Part shown: piece by piece, positions 7,299-15,883 of the stretch
How the letters are laid out: each line of letters begins with the position of its first letter
Numbering within the stretch: the stretch's first letter is position 1
Source of the DNA: Nocardiopsis prasina DSM 43845
GTDB lineage: Bacteria; Actinomycetota; Actinomycetes; Streptosporangiales; Streptosporangiaceae
NCBI RefSeq assembly: GCF_000341265.1
Contig: NZ_ANAE01000143.1
Location: 17,728 to 81,727, forward strand
Length of the DNA: 64,000 nucleotides
Direction: 5' to 3'
Program-made: the position numbers and the translations under genes
The notes under the pieces: model-generated
Databases searched by the model: none
The model's input: the letters and a program-made list of their open reading frames with translations, nothing else
What the model was told of the DNA's origin: nothing

Positions 7299-10279
7299 CA
7301 ACTCAGTGGAACCCCGCGCACGCGGGTGACACCGGTCCGGACCGGAACCGAGCCGAGGGCGGGGAGCGCGAGTCCGCGCCCGCCGGGCGGGGTTCGGACG
7401 AGCGCGGCGCCGCCGCACGGGGTTCCGCCGCGAGCCCCTGGAACGACGGCCCCGCGCCGGCGTCGCCGGACCCGGACCGGTCCGTGCGAGCCGAGGAGTC
7501 CGCTCCCTACCAGAGCGGCCCGTGGCGCGGCTACACGATGCCGGTGCCCGAGCACCCCGAGCACGCCGAGGAGCGTGAACGGGCGGCAGAGGAGAACTCC
7601 GTCTACGACCCGCCCGCCTACGACGGGATCACCGGCTATCCGGACCCGTCCGGAGCCGGGGCGGCTCAGGGCGCGTCCCAGAGGGCGGTGCCCGCCGAGG
7701 GCGGGGACGAGAGCGGGGCGGGGGCCGACGACGGCGCCGGGCACACCGACTCGCGCCCCGAGTCCGCCGAGTCGGCAGGGGCCCGCCAGCGCAGGTTCGG
7801 ACGCCACGCCCGCTCCTCCGCCCAGGTGGCCGAGGAGACGGAGGCGAACGGGACCGCGCAGCGACGTCGTCAGGGCGACGCGGACCACGACGACGACCCG
7901 GACGGCCTCGCGGGCTGGGTCGGCAGCCTCACTGAGGCGGCCGACGACACCCGCATCGCCGGGCGCCACACGGGGAGCTTCCCGGTGGTCACTCCGGAGA
8001 CCGAGCGCCCCGAGGACCAGGGGGAGCGGAGCCGCGGCGAGGGCGGGCGCGACGACAGCACGCGCGGCGGGCGCGATCGGGCCGAGGGTGGTCAGGGCGA
8101 GCGCGGGCGCAACAGACGCGACCGGGTCGACAGCGATCGCGACGGTCACGACCAGGACGAACGTGAGCGGGACGAGCCGGACCAGCCTGACGCGCAGGAG
8201 GGGGCGCGAGAGCGCCACACCTCCCGTCCGGCACCCGGTGTGGCCCGGCCCGCCACCGCCACCTGGGTCCCCGGACCCGAGGAGGACGAGGGCGTCACCG
8301 ACGGTGCCGAGGAGCGAGGGGAACCGGACGGGGCAGCCACGCCTGGCACAGCCGACGCGGGTTTCGACCTCCTGGATGACGAGGGCGCCGCCCGCGCGGC
8401 CGCCGCCTCGGAGGCCCCGGCGAAGCCCACCGGCGATGAGTCCGCCGACGTTCCGGAGGGGGAGGAGGCGGCCGACGACGGCCCCGAGCCCCTGCCCCGT
8501 CGGGTTCCCGGACCCTCAGCGGTCTCCGGTGCCTTCCGGGCGATCGGTGCAGACACCGTCGTGCCCGAACCCGTGTCCGGTTCCGCGTCCCGCACCGAGG
8601 GCACCGCCCCGGAGGAGGACGACGAGGAGTACCGTCCCACGAGCGGTGACCACTGGCAGCCCACCAGTACCACCAGCCGCGCCGAGCTCATCGAGCGCCT
8701 GGACGCGTTGAGCACCCTGACCGAACTCGGCCAGGGCGACCTCCCCGAGAAGGTCCTCGGCCAGGCCGGTCAGCTACTGGACCACGCCGGGGCCCGCCTG
8801 CGCCTGTCCGGGGACCACACCGTCGTGGCCCTGGCCGGTGGCACCGGAAGCGGCAAGTCCTCGCTGTTCAACGCCCTGTGCGGACTCGAACTCTCCCAGA
8901 CCGGCGTCACCCGCCCCACCACCTCCAAGGCGCACGCCTGCGTGTGGGGCCACGAGGGCGCGGACGCGCTCCTGAGCTGGCTGGGCGTGCCCACGCGCTA
9001 CCGCCACTCGCGCACCGGGGTCCTGGACACCAACAACTCCGAGCTCACCGGCCTGGTCCTGCTCGACCTGCCCGACCACGACTCGGTCCGCAGCATGCAC
9101 ACCGCCGAGGCGGACCGGCTCATCGGCTCGGTGGACCTGCTCGTGTGGGTGCTCGACCCGCAGAAGTACGCCGACGCCGCCGTCCACCACCGTTACCTGG
9201 CCAAGATGGCCGGGCACGGGGCGGTCACCGTCGCCGTCCTCAACCAGGTGGACCGGGTCGCCCCGGACGAGCTGGAGGAGCTCCTCACCGACCTGCGCCG
9301 TCTCCTGGAGACGGAGTCCGGGGTGCACCCGAGAGTGATCACCACCTCCACCGTCACCGGGCAGGGCATCCGCGAGGTACGGGAGTTCCTGGGCGAGACG
9401 GTCGTCGAGCGCCGGGCCCTGGTCGACCGCCTGGTCGCGGACCTGGACCAGGTGATCGTTCCCTTCGAGGAGTTCTACGGCGAGGGCGAGGTCCCCGCGA
9501 CGGTCTCCGCCGAGGTGCGGTCCCAGGTGCACGAAGGGCTGGCCAAGGCGGCCGGGGTCACGGCTGTCGCGGACGTCGTGGAGACCAATGACGTGCGTCG
9601 GGGCAAGCGCAGGGTCGGCTGGCCGGTGGCCCGCCGCGCCGCCAAGCTCCGCAAGGACCCGCTCGCCGCGGTCCAGCTGGACTTCCTTCGCCGGGACGAG
9701 CCGGGCGTGGGCGGGTCGGTGGACGCGCACGAGGCCGAACTCGAGACGGCGCTGGGCGAGGCTGCCGACCAGGTGTCCAAGGGGATGCCCGGGCCCTGGC
9801 GCCGCCGGATGCGCGCGGCAGCCCGCAGCGGGGTGTCCGAGCTGCCGACCGAACTCGGTGAGGCGGTCGCCGGTGCGGTCGGTGACCCCGATCGCAGTCC
9901 GTCATGGTGGCGGATGGCCCGGACATTGCAGTACGTGCTGCTCGCGGTGGCCGGGGCGGGGTTCGCCTGGGCCGTGGTGTCCCTGCTGAGCTGGCTCGGC
10001 GGCGGCATCACCGGGCTGCGGATGTTCGACGCACCCGTCTTCGTCGCCTACGCGGGCGCCGTGCTCGTGGCCGGTCTGTTGGTGGGCTGGCTGACCGGGG
10101 TGGGTTGCGGGAACCTCGTGGAGGTGGCCGCCGTCCAGCGCCGCGAGGAGGTGGAGCGCACGGCCCAGACACGGGTCCGGGAGATCGCCGGACGTCGGGT
10201 CGTGGCGCCGATGGAGGAGGAGCTCGCCCGCTACCGGGCCTTCCGGGCCGCCTACGAGGTGGCGCGGATCCAGGACTGA
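7295..10279 (+). CDS. YfjP-family membrane GTPase with long acidic disordered N-terminus
   Basis: 994 residues from ATG 7295, translationally coupled to the gene before it. Residues 1 to about 455 are low complexity, rich in Glu, Asp, Arg, Gly and Pro. The GTPase domain starts near 465; its P-loop GGTGSGKSS is at 515-523, followed by SQTGVTRPTT, LLDLPDHDS and the base-specificity motif NQVD. Near residues 875-945 two hydrophobic segments (LQYVLLAVAGAGFAWAVVSL and FVAYAGAVLVAGLLVGWL) form a membrane hairpin, followed by a coiled-coil-like tail. The layout is that of actinobacterial YfjP-type/dynamin-like GTPases acting at the membrane. The partner is the preceding GTPase. A strong bidirectional terminator lies about 100 bases downstream. 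Confidence 0.85.
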   Translation: MTTQWNPAHAGDTGPDRNRAEGGERESAPAGRGSDERGAAARGSAASPWNDGPAPASPDPDRSVRAEESAPYQSGPWRGYTMPVPEHPEHAEERERAAEENSVYDPPAYDGITGYPDPSGAGAAQGASQRAVPAEGGDESGAGADDGAGHTDSRPESAESAGARQRRFGRHARSSAQVAEETEANGTAQRRRQGDADHDDDPDGLAGWVGSLTEAADDTRIAGRHTGSFPVVTPETERPEDQGERSRGEGGRDDSTRGGRDRAEGGQGERGRNRRDRVDSDRDGHDQDERERDEPDQPDAQEGARERHTSRPAPGVARPATATWVPGPEEDEGVTDGAEERGEPDGAATPGTADAGFDLLDDEGAARAAAASEAPAKPTGDESADVPEGEEAADDGPEPLPRRVPGPSAVSGAFRAIGADTVVPEPVSGSASRTEGTAPEEDDEEYRPTSGDHWQPTSTTSRAELIERLDALSTLTELGQGDLPEKVLGQAGQLLDHAGARLRLSGDHTVVALAGGTGSGKSSLFNALCGLELSQTGVTRPTTSKAHACVWGHEGADALLSWLGVPTRYRHSRTGVLDTNNSELTGLVLLDLPDHDSVRSMHTAEADRLIGSVDLLVWVLDPQKYADAAVHHRYLAKMAGHGAVTVAVLNQVDRVAPDELEELLTDLRRLLETESGVHPRVITTSTVTGQGIREVREFLGETVVERRALVDRLVADLDQVIVPFEEFYGEGEVPATVSAEVRSQVHEGLAKAAGVTAVADVVETNDVRRGKRRVGWPVARRAAKLRKDPLAAVQLDFLRRDEPGVGGSVDAHEAELETALGEAADQVSKGMPGPWRRRMRAAARSGVSELPTELGEAVAGAVGDPDRSPSWWRMARTLQYVLLAVAGAGFAWAVVSLLSWLGGGITGLRMFDAPVFVAYAGAVLVAGLLVGWLTGVGCGNLVEVAAVQRREEVERTAQTRVREIAGRRVVAPMEEELARYRAFRAAYEVARIQD

Positions 10280-10381
10280 GCACCGGCCCCGTGGGACCGA
10301 CCGGCCCCTGAGGGGCACGGATCGCGGCGGCTGGAGAAGAGGAGGGCCGGTCGGGGGCGAACCCCGAGCGGCCCACTGAGA

Positions 10382-10415
10382 ACGGGGACGGGCGGTATGG
10401 ACCGCTCGTCCCCGT
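10382..10415. terminator. Bidirectional terminator between the GTPase operon and the 9-codon minus-strand frame
   Basis: ACGGGGACGGGCGGT pairs with ACCGCTCGTCCCCGT over 15 base pairs (one G-T), loop ATGG. It would end the GTPase operon from the left and the tiny minus-strand transcript from the right. Confidence 0.8.
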
Positions 10416-10435
10416 CGTGTGTCATGGAGGGGGAC

Positions 10436-10465
10436 TTACAGCCAGTGAACGACCTTCTTGGCCAT
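10436..10465 (-). CDS. Nine-residue peptide MAKKVVHWL, function unknown
   Basis: The frame reads ATG-GCC-AAG-AAG-GTC-GTT-CAC-TGG-CTG-TAA on the minus strand. A perfect AAGGAG (complement of 10472-10477) stands six bases before the ATG, and an in-frame stop lies a few codons upstream, so this is not the end of a longer protein. A strong terminator starts 21 bases after the stop, and the upstream side is the AT-rich region likely to hold a promoter. It therefore looks like a complete stand-alone unit, not a leader, since the next thing downstream is the end of a convergent gene. It could be a peptide precursor, a signal or a regulatory translation event; nothing nearby encodes a modifying enzyme. 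Chance occurrence cannot be excluded at this size. Confidence 0.4.
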   Translation of the reverse strand: MAKKVVHWL

Positions 10466-10892
10466 GTGATGCTCCTTCGATTCGAGTGAGTTGCTGGATC
10501 ATCGGGCGGTCGGCACGGCGGACAGACAGCGACAGAGACGGACCGGCCAGCTTCTGGCCGAAACCGGCGATGCCCTCTGGCAGGATGCCCTAAATCGTGA
10601 CGCTAACCAACCCCCCTGGAACACAGGGTGACCACTAAGGTAGCCTCAACCTGCGGGTCACATACAATCGGCGATTAAGTTATTACCCAAAGTAATGTAA
10701 AGTGGTAGGGGTGTACTCCCCAGTCACCTACCAGGGAGGACGTGGGACCCACCTGGTCACCGAGTGGCACCGTGAGGGAACGCGGGGCGAGTCCGGTTCG
10801 TCGAAGGGAGAACCGTGAGAGGCGGTGGGCGCATCAGAGTCGGGTGCGGGGGGCCGGAGACAGAAGGTGACACGGGGAGGGAGGAGGGAGCG
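10466..10892. other. AT-rich intergenic control region
   Basis: About 430 bases with clearly lower G/C than the surroundings, especially 10600-10710. It separates the tiny minus-strand frame from the diguanylate cyclase gene. It contains an iron-box-like AGGT-N7-ACCT element (10638-10652), a short palindrome ATTAC-CCAAA-GTAAT (10682-10696) and a direct AGGATGCC/GATGCCC-type redundancy near 10569-10590. It most likely carries divergent promoters. No protein gene longer than a few codons is credible here. Confidence 0.55.
10636..10654. promoter_or_regulatory. Weak iron-box-like element (DtxR/IdeR type half-sites)
   Basis: TAAGGTAGCCTCAACCTGC carries AGGT and ACCT half-sites with the seven-base spacing of the IdeR/DtxR consensus, but the centre fits the consensus poorly. 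Compare the much better box at 39183-39201. Low confidence. Confidence 0.22.
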
Positions 10893-12248
10893 GTGAGCAT
10901 CTCGGAGAAACCGATGGCAACCGAGGGCGCCCCCCTTGAGGAGCGCCGGTCCTGGCCGATCTTCCAGCAGCCCCTGGGGCTGGTCGTCTACCTGATCCTG
11001 CTGGTCTTCGTCGCGTTGTTCCTGTTCGGGGTGGCGGCCGCGCAGACGGTTCCCACCGTTTCCGACCTCTCGCTGCTGCTCGCCCTGGTGATCTCCGCGG
11101 TGGTGTGCGTCGAGGCGATCCGCCGCATCGACCTGCCCGCCGGAATCACCCGCGACCTCCTGGGGGCCTGGTGGTTCCCCGCGATGCTCCTCCTGCCCCC
11201 GGTGTACTCGCTCCTCATCCCCGTCCCCGTCTACCTGCTGCTCCAGCGCCGCAGCAGGCGCACCCTGCCGCACCGGCGCGTTTTCAACGCCGCCGCCATC
11301 GGCGTCTCCGGCTTCCTCGCCTCGGTGGTCTGGCACGGCGCCCAGGGCGGCCTGCTCGCCGGGATCAGCGGCTCCTCGAACGCGCACGAGTCCCTGCTCT
11401 CCCTCAGCGGCGTGATCCTGGCCCTGGCCTGCTGCGCCGGGTTCACCGTCATGAACACGTTCCTGGTCTTCCTGGGCACCAGGCTCAGCGGTGGATCGGG
11501 CAGCGTGCGGACCATGTGGGACCGGGAGGCCCTCCTGGTGGACTCCGCCGAGTTATGTGTCGGCGTGACCGTCGCGATCCTCGCCCAGTTGTCGATGTTC
11601 CTCCTCGTCATCGCGGTTCCGCCGGTCCTCCTGCTCCAGCGCAGCCTCGTCTACCAGCAGCTCCAGACCGCGGCGCGGACCGACCCCAAGACCGGTCTGC
11701 TCAACGCCCCCACCTGGGAGCAGGAGGCGGCCACCGAGATCAACCGGGCCCGCACCACGCGCGGCCGGGCGGCCGTGCTCATCGTGGACATCGACCACTT
11801 CAAGCGGGTGAACGACAGTTACGGTCACCTTTTCGGCGACCAGGTCCTGCTGGGCGTCGCGACGACCATCGCCCAACAGCTGCGCCAGTCGGACCTGCTG
11901 GGCCGGTTCGGCGGCGAGGAGTTCGTCGTGCTGCTGCCCGGGGCCGACGCCACCGAGGCCTGGCAGGCGGCCGAGCGGCTGCGCTCCCAGGTGGGGCGCA
12001 TGGAGATCGCGGTGGAGGACGTCCAGGTCTCCATCACCATCTCCATCGGGGTGGCCGTCGCCGGTGACCACGGCAACGACCTCGTCGAACTGCTCACCGC
12101 GGCCGACCTCGCGCTCTACCGGGCGAAGGAGACCGGCCGCGACCGCGTGTGCCTGCCCGCCGGGCGCCCCGAGGTGACGGGGCAGATCCCCGGCCCCCGG
12201 GAGGGGCAGATCACCGATCCGGCCAACAGCCAGGGCGAGCCTTCCTGA
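10893..12248 (+). CDS. Membrane-bound diguanylate cyclase (GGDEF)
   Basis: The start chosen is GTG 10893, directly after an excellent purine run GGAGGGAGGAGGGAG; a GTG at 10815 would add 26 residues with no family look. The product has 451 residues. The first 260 form a multi-helix membrane part (first helix LGLVVYLILLVFVALFLFGV). A full GGDEF domain follows, with RTDPKTGLLN, DIDHFKRVND and the active-site GGEEF at 340-344. The inhibitory I-site is intact: RQSD at 331-334, exactly five residues before GGEEF. It should make cyclic di-GMP from two GTP and be product-inhibited. In filamentous actinomycetes c-di-GMP holds back sporulation through BldD, so this enzyme may feed that signal; the stimulus sensed by the membrane part is unknown. 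Confidence 0.92.
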   Translation: MSISEKPMATEGAPLEERRSWPIFQQPLGLVVYLILLVFVALFLFGVAAAQTVPTVSDLSLLLALVISAVVCVEAIRRIDLPAGITRDLLGAWWFPAMLLLPPVYSLLIPVPVYLLLQRRSRRTLPHRRVFNAAAIGVSGFLASVVWHGAQGGLLAGISGSSNAHESLLSLSGVILALACCAGFTVMNTFLVFLGTRLSGGSGSVRTMWDREALLVDSAELCVGVTVAILAQLSMFLLVIAVPPVLLLQRSLVYQQLQTAARTDPKTGLLNAPTWEQEAATEINRARTTRGRAAVLIVDIDHFKRVNDSYGHLFGDQVLLGVATTIAQQLRQSDLLGRFGGEEFVVLLPGADATEAWQAAERLRSQVGRMEIAVEDVQVSITISIGVAVAGDHGNDLVELLTAADLALYRAKETGRDRVCLPAGRPEVTGQIPGPREGQITDPANSQGEPS

Positions 12249-12343
12249 CCCGCTGACCAGCGGCAGGGAAGGCACCCGGGGAGTTGTCCACAGATCAGAG
12301 CCGACCGGTTGCGCCGTCACCCCCGGTGACCGAACGTTGAACC

Positions 12344-13702
12344 ATGCCCGGTGAACAGCACGACCCCTCCTCCGGATCCGACGACCCCGCCCCCACCTCA
12401 TCTCCCACCCCCGATCCCACTCCCGCACCCCTGCGCCTGCGTACCCCGACGGACCTGCTCGCCGCCCTGCCCTACCTGGTGGACCGACCGCTGGACGACG
12501 CGGTGGTCGCGCTGGTTCTCAGGCAGGACAGCGTCCTCGGGGTCCTGTACGGCGGACTCGACCACCTGGACCACGTCCTCACCCCGGACCGCAGCGGTCG
12601 GGCGGCGGTGGACGCCGCCCTCGCAGAGGACGGCAGCGCCCTGCTGGTGGCCGGTTTCGGTCACTCGGCGCGGGTCACGCCCCACGTGCGCGCGCTCCTG
12701 AGTGAGGCCCGAGCCCGGGGACTCCCCGTCCTGGAGGCCCTCCGGGTGACCGGCGACCGCTTCTGGTCCTACCTGTGCCACGACCCCGGCTGCTGCCCCG
12801 CCGAGGGGAGGCGCTTCGACGCGGACGCGTCCCCGGTCCCGGCCGGGGCGGTGGTGCGGGGGCTGGTGCCGCTCGGCCGGACCCCCTCCACGCGGACCGG
12901 GTTCCTGCTGGAGCCCGCGCACGGTCCGGCGAGGGCAGAGGCGGCAGAGGCGGCCGCCGCAGAGGAGGCCGCGCCCCACGAGGAGGCCGGTCACGTGGAA
13001 CGCCGCACCGCCGAGGTGCTGGAGGCCCTGGCGGAGGAGGCGCTGCGGCGGGTCACCGACCCTGCGGTCCTCGCCCGGCTGGGCGTCCACCTGACCCGCG
13101 TCCGGGTGCGGGACGCGGTGTGGACCCGCATCACACCGGAGTCCGCGCGCGTCCACGTCCGGCTCTGGTCCCGCCTGGTCCGCCACCTGCCGGACCACCT
13201 CCTCCCGGCACCGGCCGCCCTGCTGGCCGTGGCCGCCTGGCAGCACGACGACCTCGACCTGGCTCGCGCCGCGGTCGACGTGGCCCTGGAAACGGAGCCG
13301 GGGTACGCGATGGCGGTGCTCATGGCCCGCGCCCTGAAGGTGGGCCTGCCCGCGGATCGCTGGCGCGGTTTCCTGGCCGCCCGCGTCACGGACGGGGACG
13401 GCGGGGAACCGGACCCCGAGAGAGCGCATGTGCGGCTACGGAGGCGACCGGGGTGGCTCCGTTCGGCTCAGCCACCCACTCCTGCACCATGCGTGATCAC
13501 GTTTCACCGGGGTGGTCGCCGGGACGCCGCCGCGCGACCCCTGGGCCGGAATGTGCCTCTTCCGTGGTGTTGCGCGCCGAGGTCGGCTCCGCCTCCGGAC
13601 CGAGGGTGTCGGGGTGGACGACACGACCAGCGATGCCATGCCCTACGGATCAGTAACCGGCCCCGGTGCCAGACTGCGGCGACCGGATTCGCCACCGGCT
13701 GA
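12344..13702 (+). CDS. DUF4192 protein with doubtful C-terminal tail
   Basis: 452 residues from ATG 12344. The start LRTPTDLLAALPYLVDRPLDD is the hallmark of DUF4192, an actinobacterial family of unknown function. Similarity to a normal protein runs to about residue 362 (LRRRPGW). Beyond it the residues turn into a Cys/Pro/Arg-rich string and the third-position G/C pattern weakens, which suggests that the natural stop has been lost, by a frameshift or point change near 13420-13450, or that the gene has a recently gained tail. No catalytic motif is known. Neighbours give no functional hint. Confidence 0.75.
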   Translation: MPGEQHDPSSGSDDPAPTSSPTPDPTPAPLRLRTPTDLLAALPYLVDRPLDDAVVALVLRQDSVLGVLYGGLDHLDHVLTPDRSGRAAVDAALAEDGSALLVAGFGHSARVTPHVRALLSEARARGLPVLEALRVTGDRFWSYLCHDPGCCPAEGRRFDADASPVPAGAVVRGLVPLGRTPSTRTGFLLEPAHGPARAEAAEAAAAEEAAPHEEAGHVERRTAEVLEALAEEALRRVTDPAVLARLGVHLTRVRVRDAVWTRITPESARVHVRLWSRLVRHLPDHLLPAPAALLAVAAWQHDDLDLARAAVDVALETEPGYAMAVLMARALKVGLPADRWRGFLAARVTDGDGGEPDPERAHVRLRRRPGWLRSAQPPTPAPCVITFHRGGRRDAAARPLGRNVPLPWCCAPRSAPPPDRGCRGGRHDQRCHALRISNRPRCQTAATGFATG

Positions 13703-14082
13703 CTCTGCCTCGGCGTCCCGGGCCTCCTGCTCGTGCTCGCCGGAGCGCTGAACATCCGCATGACCTTCCGGCGCGGGGTGGGACCGCGGCAATGACGGCT
13801 TCCGGCGAAGCGCGCCCGATGACGAGCGCCCCGGCATCCGAGAGCCTTCCGGCCGGTCCGACTCCGCCCTCCGCACCCTGCGCACCGTCCGGTCCGGTGA
13901 TCCTGTGCGGAGTGATCGCCCTGAGCGGCGCGGCTCCGGGGGCGAAGGAACGAGGGGTGGCCCCAGCTGCCGCGCCGACCCGGGGAACGGCCCTGCCGGC
14001 GGCCTCCGCGCGGTACGTTCCTTCGCTCCCTGATCCCCCGCGATGGCGGGGGCACCGGCCGGGACGCCCTAGGCTTGGAGGC
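13703..14082. other. Intergenic region upstream of ettA
   Basis: About 380 bases. The only clear structure is a hairpin CCCCCGC/GCGGGGG (14035-14041 with 14046-14052) ending 30 bases before the ettA start. An open frame runs through the region in phase with ettA but its residues are not conserved-looking, so I leave it untranslated. Confidence 0.5.
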
Positions 14083-15747
14083 ATGCCGGAGTACATCTAC
14101 ACCATGCAAAACGTGCGCAAGGCGCACGGCGACAAGGTCGTCCTTGACAACGTTTCGGGGTCGTTCCTGCCCGGAGCCAAGATCGGTGTCGTTGGCCCGA
14201 ACGGTTCGGGTAAGTCAACGCTGTTGAAGATCATGGCCGGCATCGAGCAGCCGTCCAACGGTGAGGCGCGGCTCATGCCCGGGTTCACCGTGGGTCTGCT
14301 CGCCCAGGAACCGCGCCTCGACGAGAGCAAGACGGTCCTGGAGAACGTCGAGGACGGCGTCGCCGAGACCAAGGCGATGCTGAACCGCTTCAACGAGATC
14401 GCCGAGCAGATGGCGACGGACTACTCCGACGACCTGCTCGAGGAGATGGGCAAGCTCCAGGAGCAGCTCGACCACCGCAACGCCTGGGACCTGGACAGCC
14501 AGCTCGCGCAGGCCATGGACGCCTTGCGCTGCCCGCCCGGTGACGCCTCCGTCACCCAACTGTCCGGTGGCGAGAAGCGCCGCGTGGCGCTCTGCAAGCT
14601 GCTGCTCGAGGCCCCCGACCTCCTGCTGCTGGACGAGCCCACCAACCACCTGGACGCCGAGAGCGTGAACTGGTTGGAGCAGCACCTGTCCAAGTACGCG
14701 GGCACCGTCATCGCGATCACACACGACAGGTACTTCCTCGACCACGTCGCCACGTGGATCCTGGAGCTGGACCGCGGGAAGTTGTTCCCCTACGAGGGCA
14801 ACTACAGCACCTACCTCGAGACCAAGCAGGCCCGTCTCAAGGTCGAGGGGCAAAAGGACGTCAAGAAGGCCAAGCGCCTCAAGGACGAGCTGGAGTGGGT
14901 CCGCTCCAACGCCAAGGCCCGCCAGACCAAGAGCAAGTCCCGTCTGGCACGCTACGAGGAGATGGCCGCCGAGGCCGACAAGACCCGCAAGCTGGACTTC
15001 GAGGAGATCCAGATCCCGCCGGGTCCGCGTCTGGGCAACACCGTGGTCGAGGTCAAGAACCTCACCAAGGGCTTCGAGGACCGGGTGCTCATCGAGGACC
15101 TCAGCTTCTCGCTCCCGCCCAACGGCATCGTGGGCATCATCGGTCCGAACGGTGTCGGCAAGACGACGCTGTTCAAGATGATCGTCGGCGAGGAGGCCCC
15201 CGACGAGGGCAAGATCACCGTCGGTGACACGGTCGAGACCTCCTACGTCGACCAGTACCGGGGTCGGATCGACGACTCCAAGAACGTCTGGGAGACCATC
15301 TCCGACGGCGAGTCCTTCATCACCGTGGGCAAGGTCGAGATCCCCAGCCGCGCCTACGTCGCCGCCTTCGGTTTCAAGGGCTCGGACCAGCAGAAGTCCT
15401 CCGGTGTGCTCTCCGGTGGTGAGCGCAACCGGGTCAACCTGGCGCTCACTCTCAAGCAGGGCGGCAACCTGCTGCTCCTGGACGAGCCCACCAACGACCT
15501 GGACGTCGAGACCCTCGGTTCGCTGGAGAACGCCATCCTGGACTTCCCGGGCTGCGCCGTGATCACCTCCCACGACAGGTGGTTCCTGGACCGCGTCGCC
15601 ACGCACATCCTGGCCTGGGAGGGCGGCTCCTCCTGGTACTGGTTCGAGGGCAACTTCGAGTCCTACGAGAAGAACAAGGTCGAGCGCCTCGGCCCGGAGG
15701 CCGCGCGCCCCCACGCGGTCACCCACCGCAAGCTCACCCGCGACTAG
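14083..15747 (+). CDS. ettA: Energy-dependent translational throttle protein EttA (ABC-F ATPase)
   Basis: 554 residues from ATG 14083 with GGAGG just upstream; the start MPEYIYTMQNVRKAHGD is typical of actinobacterial EttA. Two ABC ATPase domains are complete: Walker A GPNGSGKST at 38-46, signature LSGGEKRR, Walker B LLLLDEPTNHLD; then the charged linker (PtIM region), a second Walker A GPNGVGKTT, signature LSGGERNR and LLLLDEPTNDLD. There are no membrane segments. ABC-F proteins bind the ribosomal E site; EttA gates the first peptide bond according to ATP/ADP level. Length and order match the family. A strong terminator follows, so it is probably transcribed alone. Confidence 0.96.
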   Translation: MPEYIYTMQNVRKAHGDKVVLDNVSGSFLPGAKIGVVGPNGSGKSTLLKIMAGIEQPSNGEARLMPGFTVGLLAQEPRLDESKTVLENVEDGVAETKAMLNRFNEIAEQMATDYSDDLLEEMGKLQEQLDHRNAWDLDSQLAQAMDALRCPPGDASVTQLSGGEKRRVALCKLLLEAPDLLLLDEPTNHLDAESVNWLEQHLSKYAGTVIAITHDRYFLDHVATWILELDRGKLFPYEGNYSTYLETKQARLKVEGQKDVKKAKRLKDELEWVRSNAKARQTKSKSRLARYEEMAAEADKTRKLDFEEIQIPPGPRLGNTVVEVKNLTKGFEDRVLIEDLSFSLPPNGIVGIIGPNGVGKTTLFKMIVGEEAPDEGKITVGDTVETSYVDQYRGRIDDSKNVWETISDGESFITVGKVEIPSRAYVAAFGFKGSDQQKSSGVLSGGERNRVNLALTLKQGGNLLLLDEPTNDLDVETLGSLENAILDFPGCAVITSHDRWFLDRVATHILAWEGGSSWYWFEGNFESYEKNKVERLGPEAARPHAVTHRKLTRD

Positions 15748-15763
15748 TCACGGGTTCGCCGTC

Positions 15764-15800
15764 AGGCCCCGCCGTCCGGAGACCTCCGGGGGCGGGGCCT
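15764..15800 (+). terminator. Terminator after ettA
   Basis: AGGCCCCGCC pairs with GGCGGGGCCT (10 base pairs), with a further inner GGAG/CTCC pairing; the 3' side runs into TT. Confidence 0.8.
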
Positions 15801-15883
15801 TCCGCGTGCCCCGGAGGGGCCGGGTTGTTCCCCTTGTGGACGGTCTCGGGGAGGGAGCGTGAACGTGGCATACCCTGGGGGCG

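Noticed and set aside
3795..7418. A minus-strand open frame of over 1200 codons opposite cysG and the first GTPase gene
   Set aside because: Shadow of high third-position G/C on the other strand: Gly/Val/Asp/His-rich with no domain pattern, and both genes on the plus strand have clear motifs.
12284..12292. TTGTCCACA, a perfect DnaA box
   Set aside because: Only one copy, no cluster, and no dnaA/dnaN nearby, so it is not an origin; one match is expected by chance in a genome this size.
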